From contig NZ_BBLU01000014.1 in assembly GCF_000759715.1 (NCBI RefSeq), positions 1 to 64,000 of the forward strand: a stretch of 64,000 nt of DNA, given 5' to 3'. This DNA is from Demequina mangrovi. GTDB taxonomy: Bacteria > Actinomycetota > Actinomycetes > Actinomycetales > Demequinaceae. Position numbers and translations under genes: made by a program. Under the pieces are notes generated by a model, which saw only the letters and a list, made by a program, of their open reading frames with translations, was not told the origin of the DNA and did not search any database. Of the stretch, positions 35,012-43,321 are shown one piece after another; within the stretch, counting starts at the first letter, position 1; each line of letters opens with the position of its first letter.

Positions 35012-36157
35012 TCAGCGCCCGACGATCGACCAGGCCAGCGCCGAGCGCGCGGAGGTCACGCGCCCCGCGGCCTCGGCCGCCCGGCTCGAGACCATCCCGT
35101 CGCTGTGCGCAGCGACCAGCAGCGCGAGCTGGGCCCGCTGCAGCTTGTGGAGGTCGCGCGCGGCCATCCGGCCGTGCCGCTCGCGCATCTCCGCGCGGGC
35201 GTGGCGGCGCCGGTTGCGCGTCGCGAGGCCCTCGAAGTCGGCCGGACTCACCAGGTGATCGGGCACCGTGACGCGCGCGGTCCGCGCGAAGATCGCGCGC
35301 TCGCGGCTGTGGCTCACATGGAGCGTCGTGAGCAGGACCGCGACGATCGGCACGCCCTTGATCAGCGCCGAGCTCACCTGCGTCCCGTGGATCACGGGGG
35401 AGTTGAGGAACGCGTGGAGCGCCATCGCGGCGCCGAGCGACCCGAGCGTGACCGCCCAACGCTGCACCGCCGGCGCGACCGACACGAAGAAGAACGCGAT
35501 GCCGGCGCCCGCCACCGCCGAGAACGCCGCATGGCTCCACAGCCCGGCGACGATGCCCCGCAGCACGAACATCTGGGTCACCGTGTCCATGGCGTCGCCC
35601 GCGAGAGCCGCCGTGCGCGCGGTGTAGAGGAAGCCCTCGACCACCTGGAACCCGAGGCCGATCATGCCGCCGTAGAACGCGCCGTCGGCGACCGTCCTGA
35701 TGCGCGCGCCGGGGATCAGCGCGAGCGCCACCACCCCGAGCGCCTTGAGGGGCTCCTCGACCAACGGCGCCGCGACCGCCGACAGCCACAGCGAGTCCTC
35801 GCCCAGGCGCGTCGCGACGATGGAGTGCATGGCCGGGCCCGCGACGTGGGAGACGCCGACCGCGACGATCGCGCCCCACAGCAGCGAGCCGGCGACGTTG
35901 AGGATCCTGCGTCTCTCGAACAGCTCGAACAGATAGACGGCGGAGGCGAAGGCGATGCCGTAGACGGCCCACACCGCGGCGGCGTAGACGCCCGAGGCCG
36001 GGTTCGCCAGCAGAGACTCGAGCACCAGGGGCGCGACCTGGGTGAAGGCGGCCAGCGTGAGCATCACCATGGTCCAGAAGACCCACGAGCGACCGTCGAC
36101 GAACGTGGGCGTGCGCGGGCGCAGCGGGCGCATCCCGAGCTCGGCGGCGCCGCTCAT
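35012..36157 (-). CDS. PrsW-family intramembrane protease
   Basis: 381 residues with about eight membrane helices. PrsW motifs: AAPLVEEPLKALGVV (the EE pair), FYGGMIGLGFQVVEGFLY and SHAAFSAVAGAG, which supply the glutamate and histidine residues of this glutamic-type intramembrane protease. The 100-residue cytoplasmic tail is basic. PrsW cleaves anti-sigma factors in Bacillus; the substrate here is unknown. ATG 36157 overlaps the upstream stop (ATGA). Confidence 0.88.
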   Translation of the reverse strand: MSGAAELGMRPLRPRTPTFVDGRSWVFWTMVMLTLAAFTQVAPLVLESLLANPASGVYAAAVWAVYGIAFASAVYLFELFERRRILNVAGSLLWGAIVAVGVSHVAGPAMHSIVATRLGEDSLWLSAVAAPLVEEPLKALGVVALALIPGARIRTVADGAFYGGMIGLGFQVVEGFLYTARTAALAGDAMDTVTQMFVLRGIVAGLWSHAAFSAVAGAGIAFFFVSVAPAVQRWAVTLGSLGAAMALHAFLNSPVIHGTQVSSALIKGVPIVAVLLTTLHVSHSRERAIFARTARVTVPDHLVSPADFEGLATRNRRRHARAEMRERHGRMAARDLHKLQRAQLALLVAAHSDGMVSSRAAEAAGRVTSARSALAWSIVGR

Positions 36158-36756
36158 GCCGGCTCCTCCGGGAACACCAGGGAGCGGAGCACCAGCTGCG
36201 CCGATGCCGACGTGGACTCCCAGCCGGCCTGCGGCGTGGTGAGCAGCGCCACCACCTCGGACGAGCCGTTCGACACCACCCACGCCTGGCCGCTGCGAAG
36301 CGGGTCCTGCAGCGCGACGGTCACCGCATCGTCCCCGGCATCGGTCTCGAACGCGCGAGGCGACGGGAGGACGGCGATCTCGCCGGGGCCCTGAGCCACC
36401 CACTCGTCGATGACCGCCTCGATGGTCTGGGCGGGGTGCTGCTCGGCCGGGTGCGGCTCGCTGATGACGAGGACCGCGCCGGACTGCGCGAGCGTGGTGT
36501 AGCCGGGGGCGCCCTCGGTGACGGTCCAGTCCTCGGAGACAGCGACGGTCGCGTCGCCGCCGATGGCGACCACGAGCGGCGGCGTGGGCTCCGACAGGGC
36601 GCGCGCGATGCCCGGGAGCACCACGGCGTAGGCGAGCGCGATCGCCAGCACCAGGGCCGCCCCGGCGAGCGAGCCCCGCCCGACGAGGCGCAGCGCGAGC
36701 GGCTGCGTGGTGCCCGCCGGTGCCGCGTCAGCGGCCGAGGATGCGCCGCTGCTCAT
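36154..36756 (-). CDS. Single-pass membrane protein, co-translated with the PrsW gene
   Basis: 200 residues: cytoplasmic N-terminal 30, one helix (about 31-55), then an extracellular domain of about 140 residues with no Cys (GDATVAVSEDWTVTEGAPGY onwards). No family recognised. Overlap with the protease gene makes it a candidate PrsW substrate or partner. Confidence 0.7.
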   Translation of the reverse strand: MSSGASSAADAAPAGTTQPLALRLVGRGSLAGAALVLAIALAYAVVLPGIARALSEPTPPLVVAIGGDATVAVSEDWTVTEGAPGYTTLAQSGAVLVISEPHPAEQHPAQTIEAVIDEWVAQGPGEIAVLPSPRAFETDAGDDAVTVALQDPLRSGQAWVVSNGSSEVVALLTTPQAGWESTSASAQLVLRSLVFPEEPA

Positions 36757-36763
36757 GGCTGCG

Positions 36764-36769
36764 ACGCTA
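36764..36769 (-). promoter_or_regulatory. -10 box TAGCGT
   Basis: Minus-strand TAGCGT, CGCAGCC, ATG 36756. Confidence 0.6.
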
Positions 36770-36801
36770 ACACGGGGGTCCGCCGCGGACCCGGGTGCCG
36801 G

Positions 36802-38019
36802 TCAGATCGCGTCGAGGGCGCGCGCGAGGTCCTCGCGCAGGTCCTCGACGTCCTCGAGACCGATGCTGAGGCGGATGGTCGCGTCGGACATCCCGACCCT
36901 CGCGCGGCGCTCGGGCCCGATCTTCCGGTGCGTGGTGGTCGCCGGATGCGTCGCGATCGACTTCGCGTCGCCCAGGTTGTTCGAGATCGCGACCACCTGC
37001 AGCGCGTCGAGGAAGCGGAAGGCCGCGGCCTTGGCCTCGGGGCCGTGGGGGTCGGTCCCCTCGGGCAGCGCGATGTCGATGGTGACGAGCGTGCCGCCGA
37101 GCGTCATCTGCGCCTTCGCGCGCTCGTGCTGCGGGTGCGAGGGCAGCAGCGGGTAGCGGGCGACGGCGACCTTGGGGTGCGCGTCGAGCCAGCCGGCGAG
37201 GTCGAGGGCCGATGCGGCCTGCGCCTTGACGCGCACCGCGAGCGTCTCGAGCGACTTGCCGAGCACCCAGGCGTTGAACGGGGACATGGTCGCGCCCATG
37301 GTGCGGACCATCTGGCGGACCTTGTCGACGTACTCCTTGCCGCCGAGCACCGCTCCGCCGAGCACGCGGCCCTGCCCGTCGATGTGCTTGGTCGCGGAGT
37401 ACACGACGGCGTCCGCGCCCAGCTCGAGCGGCTTCTGACCCAGCGGCGTCGCGAAGACGTTGTCGACGATGAACAGAGCGCCCGCCTCCTTGGCGCGCGC
37501 CGCGACGAAAGGCACGTCGACCACGTCCTGCATGGGGTTGGTGGGCGACTCGCAGTACACCGCGGTGGCGGGCTCGGCGAGCGCGCGCTCCCAGTCCTCG
37601 TTGACGTGGCCGTCGACGTAGTCGACGCGGATGCCCCAGTTCGCGAAGTACTCGTCGAACGTGGTGATCGAGGTGCCGAACAGCGCGCGCGACGCCACGA
37701 GGCGGTCGCCCTGGCGCAGGATCGACGCCATCGACACGAACACCGCCGCCATGCCCGTCGCGGTGGCGAAGCAGTCCTCGGCACCCTCGATCGCGGCGAG
37801 GCGCTGCTCGAACATCGTCACCGTCGGGTTGGCGTAGCGCGAGTACTGGTAGCGGTCGATCTCGCCCGCGAACGCCGCTTCGGCCTCGGCGGCGGTGGGG
37901 TAGACGTAGCCCTGCGTCATGTAGAGGGGCTCTGCCATCTCGTCGAACGGCGAGCGCGTGTGGCCGGCGTGGACGGCGAGGGTGTCGGGACGGAGCTGCG
38001 GGGCGTCTGCCGAGGTCAT
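36802..38019 (-). CDS. metZ: O-succinylhomoserine sulfhydrylase-type PLP enzyme
   Basis: 405 residues, Cys/Met-metabolism PLP family. Catalytic Lys211 in YSATKHIDGQGRVLGG, RYANPTVTMFEQRLAAIEGA near the N terminus, and CESPTNP. The KHIDGQGRVLGG pattern and length favour MetZ (direct sulfhydrylation to homocysteine) over cystathionine synthase or lyase. No sulfur gene is adjacent. Confidence 0.9.
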   Translation of the reverse strand: MTSADAPQLRPDTLAVHAGHTRSPFDEMAEPLYMTQGYVYPTAAEAEAAFAGEIDRYQYSRYANPTVTMFEQRLAAIEGAEDCFATATGMAAVFVSMASILRQGDRLVASRALFGTSITTFDEYFANWGIRVDYVDGHVNEDWERALAEPATAVYCESPTNPMQDVVDVPFVAARAKEAGALFIVDNVFATPLGQKPLELGADAVVYSATKHIDGQGRVLGGAVLGGKEYVDKVRQMVRTMGATMSPFNAWVLGKSLETLAVRVKAQAASALDLAGWLDAHPKVAVARYPLLPSHPQHERAKAQMTLGGTLVTIDIALPEGTDPHGPEAKAAAFRFLDALQVVAISNNLGDAKSIATHPATTTHRKIGPERRARVGMSDATIRLSIGLEDVEDLREDLARALDAI

Positions 38020-38025
38020 GCGCCC

Positions 38026-38031
38026 AGGCTA
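38026..38031 (-). promoter_or_regulatory. -10 box TAGCCT of metZ
   Basis: Minus-strand TAGCCT, GGGCGC, ATG 38019. Confidence 0.6.
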
Positions 38032-38108
38032 CCGGCGCGTGCGGGGCCAGCCGGGTGCGTCCCGGCACCTTCCCGGCGCGGCGTGCGCGCCGAGCCGCGC
38101 GAGCGGGC

Positions 38109-39143
38109 TCAGGAGACCCGGCGCAGCGGCGGGTAGCCGGGGTGACGCGGGCGCACGGAGCCGCGGTCGACGTAGGTCGGCGGGAGCAGGACCACGCGCG
38201 GCTCGCGGTTCCCGCCGTCGATCGCGTCGATCAGCATGTCGACCGCGGCGGTGCACGACGCGTGGGCGTCGAGCGGCATCGTGTCGAACGGCACCGGGAA
38301 GTCCTCCGTGGAAAACGTGACGCCGGCGGCGATCACCGAGACCTCGCGCGGTACGGTGAGCCGGTGCGCGCGCAGCGCGGTGGAGAGGGACGATGCGACG
38401 TCGGCCCCGGTGTTGAGCACCACGGCGTCGAGGTCGGGGAGGCTGTGCAGCAGGTGGTTCACGCTCTCGAGGGCGTCGTGGCCCTTGGGGTGCACCACCG
38501 CGTGGCGGACGCGGCGCCGCGCGCACTGCGCGACGAAGGCGCGCAGGAAGCGGTGGATGAAGTTCGAGCCCCGATCGAGCGGCGCCATGCGGTGCGAGAT
38601 GAGCCCGATCTCACGGTGACCGCTCGCGGCCAGCCTGTCGACGGCCCGGCGCGCCGCCTCCTCGAAGTCGAGGTCGACGCACATGAGCCCCTCGGTGTCC
38701 GCCGGGATGCCCACGAAGACCGAGGGGCAGTCGAGCTCGCGCGCGAGCCGCGCGCGGGCATCGTCCTCGTCGACGTCGAGGATCACGATGCCGTCGGCGA
38801 GCTGCGTCGACGCGGACCGCTGCATCCCGTCGAGCGCGTCGTCGTCGACCAGCAGCAGGGTGTCGTAGCCGCGGGTGCGGGCGGTCTTGGTCGCCTCCAT
38901 CGCGAACGCGCGGTGCGTCGCGTCGTCGGTGTCGGGGTGGACGGGCTCGCTCACCGCGACGATGTGGGAGCGCTGCGCCGCGAGCATCTGCGCGCTCGCG
39001 TGCGGGCGGTACCCGAGCGCCTCGGCGGTGGCGAGGACCCGGTCCCGGGTGTCCGCCTTGATCGAGCGCTTGCCGCTCATCGCGTACGAGACGGTGCTGA
39101 TGGAGACGCCCGCGGCCTCCGCGACGTCGACGATCGTGGCCAT
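38109..39143 (-). CDS. LacI-family transcriptional regulator
   Basis: 344 residues. N-terminal LacI helix-turn-helix and hinge (TIVDVAEAAGVSISTVSYAM, SGKRSIKADTRDRVLATAEA) followed by a periplasmic-binding-protein-like sugar domain. AAGGAG precedes ATG 39143. The upstream palindrome at 39205-39218 suggests autoregulation. No transport gene is adjacent, so its regulon lies elsewhere. Confidence 0.92.
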   Translation of the reverse strand: MATIVDVAEAAGVSISTVSYAMSGKRSIKADTRDRVLATAEALGYRPHASAQMLAAQRSHIVAVSEPVHPDTDDATHRAFAMEATKTARTRGYDTLLLVDDDALDGMQRSASTQLADGIVILDVDEDDARARLARELDCPSVFVGIPADTEGLMCVDLDFEEAARRAVDRLAASGHREIGLISHRMAPLDRGSNFIHRFLRAFVAQCARRRVRHAVVHPKGHDALESVNHLLHSLPDLDAVVLNTGADVASSLSTALRAHRLTVPREVSVIAAGVTFSTEDFPVPFDTMPLDAHASCTAAVDMLIDAIDGGNREPRVVLLPPTYVDRGSVRPRHPGYPPLRRVS

Positions 39144-39204
39144 CTCCGCTCCTTCGATGCCGGTGGCGGCCGTCGGGCCGGAGCGCGCTGCGGCATGTCC
39201 GCTT

Positions 39205-39218
39205 TCGAAGCGCTTCGA
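39205..39218. promoter_or_regulatory. LacI-type operator TCGAAGCGCTTCGA
   Basis: Perfect 14-bp palindrome with the central CG usual for LacI-family sites, 62 bases before the regulator start. A second shorter palindrome (CTTCGAAG, 39232-39239) lies 13 bases further upstream. Confidence 0.7.
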
Positions 39219-39331
39219 CGACAACCTGGTGCTTCGAAGTTAAGGACCGCGACGCAACAAAGCAAGAGCACGCGGACATCTCTGACGCACGGGTCGCCGA
39301 AATCCGATGTCCCGCGCGGAGGCGGGGCGGG

Positions 39332-39745
39332 TCAGCCCTGCTGCCAGGGGAGGCCGGCGCCCTTCCAGCCCTGCCAGCCGCGGTGGCCGTCGCCGTCGGT
39401 CGCGCCCTCGAAGCCCTCGAGCACGTTGTAGGCCGGGCCCAGGCCCGCGGCGGTGGCGGCCTCGGCGGCGCTGATCGAGCGCGCGCCCGAGCGGCACAGG
39501 AACACGATGGGCTGGCCGGGCTCGACGCCGGTGGCCTTGAGCTGGTCGAGGAAGCCCGCGTTGCGGGACATCGCGGGGTACTGGACCCACTCGATGAGCG
39601 CGGCCTTCTTGTCGAGGCTCGACGCGTCCGGGACCCCCACGAAGCGCCACTCGGCCTCGGTGCGGACGTCGACCAGGATCGCGCCGGGCTCGTCCTCGAG
39701 CAGCTTCCAGGCCTCGTGCGGCGTCAGGTCTCCGGCGTAGGTCAC
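39332..39745 (-). CDS. Single-domain rhodanese-like protein
   Basis: 137 residues. Rhodanese fold with the active-site loop Cys in VFLCRSGARS; also ILVDVRTEAEWRFVGVPDA. Probably a sulfurtransferase; the acceptor is unknown. GTG start with GAGGGAGG upstream. The C-terminal DGDGHRGWQGWKGAGLPWQQ is typical of a common proteobacterial and actinobacterial subfamily. Confidence 0.9.
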   Translation of the reverse strand: MTYAGDLTPHEAWKLLEDEPGAILVDVRTEAEWRFVGVPDASSLDKKAALIEWVQYPAMSRNAGFLDQLKATGVEPGQPIVFLCRSGARSISAAEAATAAGLGPAYNVLEGFEGATDGDGHRGWQGWKGAGLPWQQG

Positions 39746-39800
39746 GTGTCCTCCCTCGGGTTCGGTCCGGTCAGTCTAGGGGTGCGTGCGTCGCGCGGAT

Positions 39801-39843
39801 ATGCAAGCCCGGGCTTGCATGCAAGTCGACGCTTGCCTATTCT
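39801..39843 (+). promoter_or_regulatory. Tandem operators and -10 box of the ArsR-type gene
   Basis: ATGCAAGCCCGGGCTTGCAT (39801-39820) is a perfect 20-bp palindrome. TGCAAGTCGACGCTTGC (39820-39836) abuts it as a second, imperfect copy. TATTCT (39838-39843) is followed by CGGAGCT and GTG 39851, so the sites cover the -35 region. Confidence 0.75.
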
Positions 39844-39850
39844 CGGAGCT

Positions 39851-40129
39851 GTGGCAGACGTGTACGACGCCCTTGCCGCGCCCGCCAGGCGCGCGATCCT
39901 CGACGTGCTCACGGTCCGTGACGACCAGAGCCTGTTCGAGATCACCACGCGGCTGCTGGGGGATCACGGCATCTCCCTCACGCGCCAGGCCGTCTCGCAG
40001 CACCTCGCGGTGCTCGAGGAGGCGGGGCTCGTGTCCTCGCGACGTCACGGTCGCACCCGCCTCCACACCCTCGATACCGGGCCGCTGCGCGAGATCGCGC
40101 GCCGCTGGCCCACGAAGGAGTCCTCATGA
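39851..40129 (+). CDS. ArsR-family winged-helix repressor
   Basis: 92 residues. DALAAPARRAILDVLTVRD at the start, recognition helix LTRQAVSQHLAVLEEAGLVS, wing SSRRHGRTRLHTL. No Cys, so not a metal sensor of the classic type; it resembles the ArsR repressors that sit before glyoxalase-type genes. ATGA overlap with the downstream gene, and the operator above implies autorepression. Confidence 0.88.
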   Translation: MADVYDALAAPARRAILDVLTVRDDQSLFEITTRLLGDHGISLTRQAVSQHLAVLEEAGLVSSRRHGRTRLHTLDTGPLREIARRWPTKESS

Positions 40130-40518
40130 TCCGCATCCACCTCGCCAGCGTCTTCGTCGACGACCAGGCCAAGGCGCTCGACTTCTACACGCGCGTCCTC
40201 GGCCTCGAGCCGCGCCAGGACATCGACATGGGCGACGGCAACCGCTGGCTCACCGTCGGCAACCCGGGCGCGCCGGGAGTCGAGCTGCTGCTCGAGCCCT
40301 CCGCCCACCCCGCCGTCGGACCGTTCCGCGACGCCCTCGTCGGCGACGGCATCCCTGCGACCCAGCTCGCGGTCGACGACCTCGACGCCGAGCACGAGCG
40401 CCTCACCGGGCTCGGCGTGACCTTCGTGCAGCCGCCCATGGACTTCGGACCCGTCGCCGTCGCGGTGATCGACGACACGGTCGGCAACCTCATCCAGCTC
40501 GCGCAGCTCAAGGGCTGA
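40126..40518 (+). CDS. VOC (glyoxalase/bleomycin-resistance) family protein
   Basis: 130 residues: two beta-alpha-beta-beta-beta modules (HLASVFVDDQAKALDFYTRV, LGLE; TGLGVTFVQPPMDFGPVAVA, VIDDTVGN). Metal ligands would be His5, Glu in VELLLEP, and a C-terminal residue. Role could be detoxification or binding of a hydrophobic compound. Controlled by the ArsR-type gene with which it overlaps. Confidence 0.88.
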   Translation: MIRIHLASVFVDDQAKALDFYTRVLGLEPRQDIDMGDGNRWLTVGNPGAPGVELLLEPSAHPAVGPFRDALVGDGIPATQLAVDDLDAEHERLTGLGVTFVQPPMDFGPVAVAVIDDTVGNLIQLAQLKG

Positions 40519-40538
40519 GCCGGGCGGTACGTCCGCGT

Positions 40539-40583
40539 GCTGCATGGGTGACAGATTCGGGCGTGATCTGACGCTCATGCAGC
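40539..40583. terminator. Two-stem hairpin after the orphan permease gene
   Basis: Outer stem GCTGCATG/CATGCAGC (40539-40546, 40576-40583) and inner stem CAGAT/ATCTG (40552-40556, 40566-40570). It lies in the convergent junction, 23 bases past the permease stop. The interior resembles that of the hairpin at 49705-49754. Confidence 0.55.
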
Positions 40584-40605
40584 AGCGGGACGCGCATCGC
40601 GGCGC

Positions 40606-42669
40606 TCAGCGAGCGAGGCGCGCGGCCTCCTGCGGGGAGCGCGCGTCCACCCCGCGTGCCGCGAACAGCGCCGCGACACCGACGCCCACGGCGCCCGCGG
40701 CGACGATGCCGAGCGCGGCGACCAGCGAGCGTCCGCTCTCGACCGTCAGCGTCTCCCACGAGGGCACGCCGGGCCCGGGGGCGAGCGCCTCCATCGCCTC
40801 GAGCAGCGCCGAGGCGCTCAGCCCGAGGGCGGCGCCGGCCAGCAGCCCGAGCGTCATCGGAGCGGCCACGCGCGCGATCGCGGCGATCTGGCGCCCGTGA
40901 CGGTCGAGGCCGAGGGCGCCGGTGGTGGCAGCCTCGCGCAGCGCCCGTCCGCGTCCCATCCACTCGGCGAGCCCCACGACCAGGCCGCCCGCCGCGATGA
41001 GGACCGCGCCGCCGAGCCACCACGGGAGCAGCTCGGACACCACACGGTCCCACGTCGCGACGGCGGCGTCGCCGTCCGATGGCACCGTGATCGCGGTCTG
41101 CGCGGCGAACACCGTGAGGGGTGCGGAGAGCAGCAGCGCGGTCGCCGCGGGGAACGTCCCGCCGGTCCGGTGCCGCAGCGAGTCGGCGGCGAGCAGGAGC
41201 GAGGGTCTGCGGGTCGCCTCGAGGAGCCGTGCCATCGGTGTCACCGCGGCCCGCAGCGCGACGATCGCGAGTGCGATCGCGGCACCCGCGGCGACCAGCC
41301 AGGCCGTGTTCACCGTCAGCTCCCAGAGGCGGCTCTCGGGAAGCAGCGTCAGCGCATCGGCCGACGCGACGGCGAGGGCGGCCAGGCATGTCACGGCGAG
41401 CGCGGCGGGCGACGCCTTCCGGCCGGCGCGCTCGGTCCGCAGGTCGAGCGGACCCGTGGGCTTGAGGGCCGCGCTCGGCTCGACGCGCGTCGCCCATCGT
41501 GCAGGTGCCAGCGAGATCACCAGCGCGATCACCACCGCCAGGCTGAGCAGCACCGGCACGAGGGGCCAGGGAAGCACGGCGACGGAGGGGCCGTAGAGAG
41601 GGTCGCTGGCGAGATGGGTGCCGGCCACGGGCACGGTCGCGGCGGCCCAGCCGATCGCCAGTCCTGCGGCGCCCGCCGCGAGCCCGCGGACCACGCCCTC
41701 CAGCGCCGCCGCCCGGAGCAGGTCCTCACGCGTCGCCCCGAGCGCCCTCGCGGTCGCGACCCAGCGAGTGCGCTCCTCGCCCTGCGCGCGGCCCGCGGCG
41801 AGCGCTGCGGCGACTGCGGTGACCGCGAGCAGGATCGCGCCGCCGACCGCGAGGTTCACGGACGTCGGAACGTCCCACACGAAGCCGGACGTCTCGTCCG
41901 TGCCCCACTCCGCGTCGCTCAACGCCGGCACGTCGGCGCCGTCCCAGCGCACTTGCGCGTAGTACGGCGCGGTACGGGTGCCGTCCTCGGACACCATCGC
42001 CTGGATGCTCAGCCGTGCGAGCGTCGGCATGTCCTCGGGGGCGGCGAAGAGCATCGGCTCGCGCCAGTACGGGTCCGGATCGACGCGCGTCAGCCCCGAG
42101 ACCTCGACGGAGACCGGCTCGGCCGCGGGGACGCCGTCGCGCGCGAGGCCCGTGAGCGTGAGAGCGTCGCCGATGTCGACCTCGAGCTCTTCGGCGAGCG
42201 TCGCCGGCAGCGCGATCTGCCCGGAGGCGGGTGAGGCGCCCTGGTAGAGCAGCGTCTGCGGGATGCCGCTCACCGGCGACTCGACGAACACGACGCTATC
42301 GAAGCCGCGGATCCGCACATCGGTCGACAGCATGGTGAGCGGATCGACGCCCAGCGCCTCGGCTTCCTCAACCGCCGAGGCGAGCGCCTCGGGCGTCGTG
42401 TCGTGCCAGCCGCCGTCCCAGGGCTCGCCGTCGAGGAACCCCTGACCGTCGGTCCAGAGAGAGAACTCGGCCGAGTGCTCGCGGTCGTAGCCGAAGGCCT
42501 CCCACACGACCGCGTCCGCGGCCTCGCGCGTGGCCCACGACGCCGCGGCGAACGTCGCCAGCGCGACGGCCAGCGTCACCAGCACCCCCGCCGTCAGCGT
42601 GTACCGGCGCTGCGCGCGCCACTGCTCGCGCAGCAGCGCGCCCGTCAGCCCCCCGAAGATCCCCCGCAT
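40606..42669 (-). CDS. Orphan FtsX-type ABC permease
   Basis: 687 residues. One N-terminal helix (about 20-42), an external domain (45-245), then helices near 250-275, 320-340 and 355-385, a linker with VEPSAALKPTGPL, and a second FtsX half. Permeases of this MacB/FtsX type move peptides or lipids by mechanotransmission and need an ATPase; none is adjacent. Closest in layout to the permeases at 49.7-53.9 kb. ATG 42669 is set by the -10 box; a GTG at 42678 also exists. Confidence 0.88.
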   Translation of the reverse strand: MRGIFGGLTGALLREQWRAQRRYTLTAGVLVTLAVALATFAAASWATREAADAVVWEAFGYDREHSAEFSLWTDGQGFLDGEPWDGGWHDTTPEALASAVEEAEALGVDPLTMLSTDVRIRGFDSVVFVESPVSGIPQTLLYQGASPASGQIALPATLAEELEVDIGDALTLTGLARDGVPAAEPVSVEVSGLTRVDPDPYWREPMLFAAPEDMPTLARLSIQAMVSEDGTRTAPYYAQVRWDGADVPALSDAEWGTDETSGFVWDVPTSVNLAVGGAILLAVTAVAAALAAGRAQGEERTRWVATARALGATREDLLRAAALEGVVRGLAAGAAGLAIGWAAATVPVAGTHLASDPLYGPSVAVLPWPLVPVLLSLAVVIALVISLAPARWATRVEPSAALKPTGPLDLRTERAGRKASPAALAVTCLAALAVASADALTLLPESRLWELTVNTAWLVAAGAAIALAIVALRAAVTPMARLLEATRRPSLLLAADSLRHRTGGTFPAATALLLSAPLTVFAAQTAITVPSDGDAAVATWDRVVSELLPWWLGGAVLIAAGGLVVGLAEWMGRGRALREAATTGALGLDRHGRQIAAIARVAAPMTLGLLAGAALGLSASALLEAMEALAPGPGVPSWETLTVESGRSLVAALGIVAAGAVGVGVAALFAARGVDARSPQEAARLAR

Positions 42670-42676
42670 GGCGGCC

Positions 42677-42682
42677 ACGCTA
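42677..42682 (-). promoter_or_regulatory. -10 box TAGCGT of the orphan permease
   Basis: Minus-strand TAGCGT, GGCCGCC, ATG 42669: the same position as in the ATPase promoter at 58334-58339. Confidence 0.65.
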
Positions 42683-42725
42683 GCGGCGGCTCCGCGGCGC
42701 GCGCATCGTCCCCGCGCATCGTCCC

Positions 42726-42749
42726 CGGGTGATACCCAGGTATGACGCG
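42726..42749 (-). promoter_or_regulatory. 24-bp operator shared with the ABC operon (copy 1)
   Basis: Identical over 24 bases to 58383-58406. Its core on the minus strand, TCATACCTGGGTATCA, is a near-palindrome (arms ATACC/GGTAT). It starts 57 bases upstream of the ATG, centred about 55 bases before the -10. Two GCATCGTCC copies (42703-42711, 42716-42724) lie between it and the gene. Confidence 0.75.
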
Positions 42750-42750
42750 C

Positions 42751-43254
42751 TCAGCCCTGCTCGGGGTGCGGCTTGCCCGGGGTCACGGGCGGGAGCGCGG
42801 ACCACGGGAAGGTGATCCACAGGTCGGTGCGCTTCCACACGTAGTCGGGGTCGATGACCGAGTGCGACTTCGCGTAGAGCACCACGGTGCGGACCTCGCC
42901 CGCGTGCTGCTCCATGAGCGACTTCACGAGGGCGAGGGTCTCGCCGGTGTCCGCGACGTCGTCGGCGATGAGGACGCGCAGGCCCTTCATCGCGTCGGTG
43001 TCGAGCAGCGGCGGCAGCAGCACGGGCGCGGGGAGGCGCTCGTCGATGCCGGTGTAGAACTCGACGTTGAGCGTGCCGACGCCCTTGGTGCCGAGCGCGT
43101 AGGAGATCGCGCCGCCCACCGGCAGGCCGCCGCGCGCGACCGCGACCACCACGTCGGGCTCGTAGCCCGAGTCGACGACCATCTGCGCGAGCTCGCGCGA
43201 TGCGTCGCCGTATCCCTGCCAGGTGAGGATCTCGCGCTCGGGGGTCTCGGTCAT
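42751..43254 (-). CDS. Purine (xanthine/hypoxanthine-type) phosphoribosyltransferase
   Basis: 167 residues. Type I PRTase with the PRPP motif VLIADDVADTGETLALV and the N-terminal VVAVARGGLPVGGAISYALG. Salvages a purine base with PRPP. Exact base preference (Gpt-like versus hypoxanthine) cannot be fixed by eye. AAGGAG precedes ATG 43254. Confidence 0.87.
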   Translation of the reverse strand: MTETPEREILTWQGYGDASRELAQMVVDSGYEPDVVVAVARGGLPVGGAISYALGTKGVGTLNVEFYTGIDERLPAPVLLPPLLDTDAMKGLRVLIADDVADTGETLALVKSLMEQHAGEVRTVVLYAKSHSVIDPDYVWKRTDLWITFPWSALPPVTPGKPHPEQG

Positions 43255-43309
43255 GGTGGCTCCTTCCGGTGAGGGAAGGCTACCCGCGTCGCGCGGGTCG
43301 CGACGCGGC

Positions 43310-43315
43310 TAGCCT
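43310..43315 (+). promoter_or_regulatory. -10 box TAGCCT
   Basis: TAGCCT, GACCCG, ATG 43322. Confidence 0.6.
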
Positions 43316-43321
43316 GACCCG

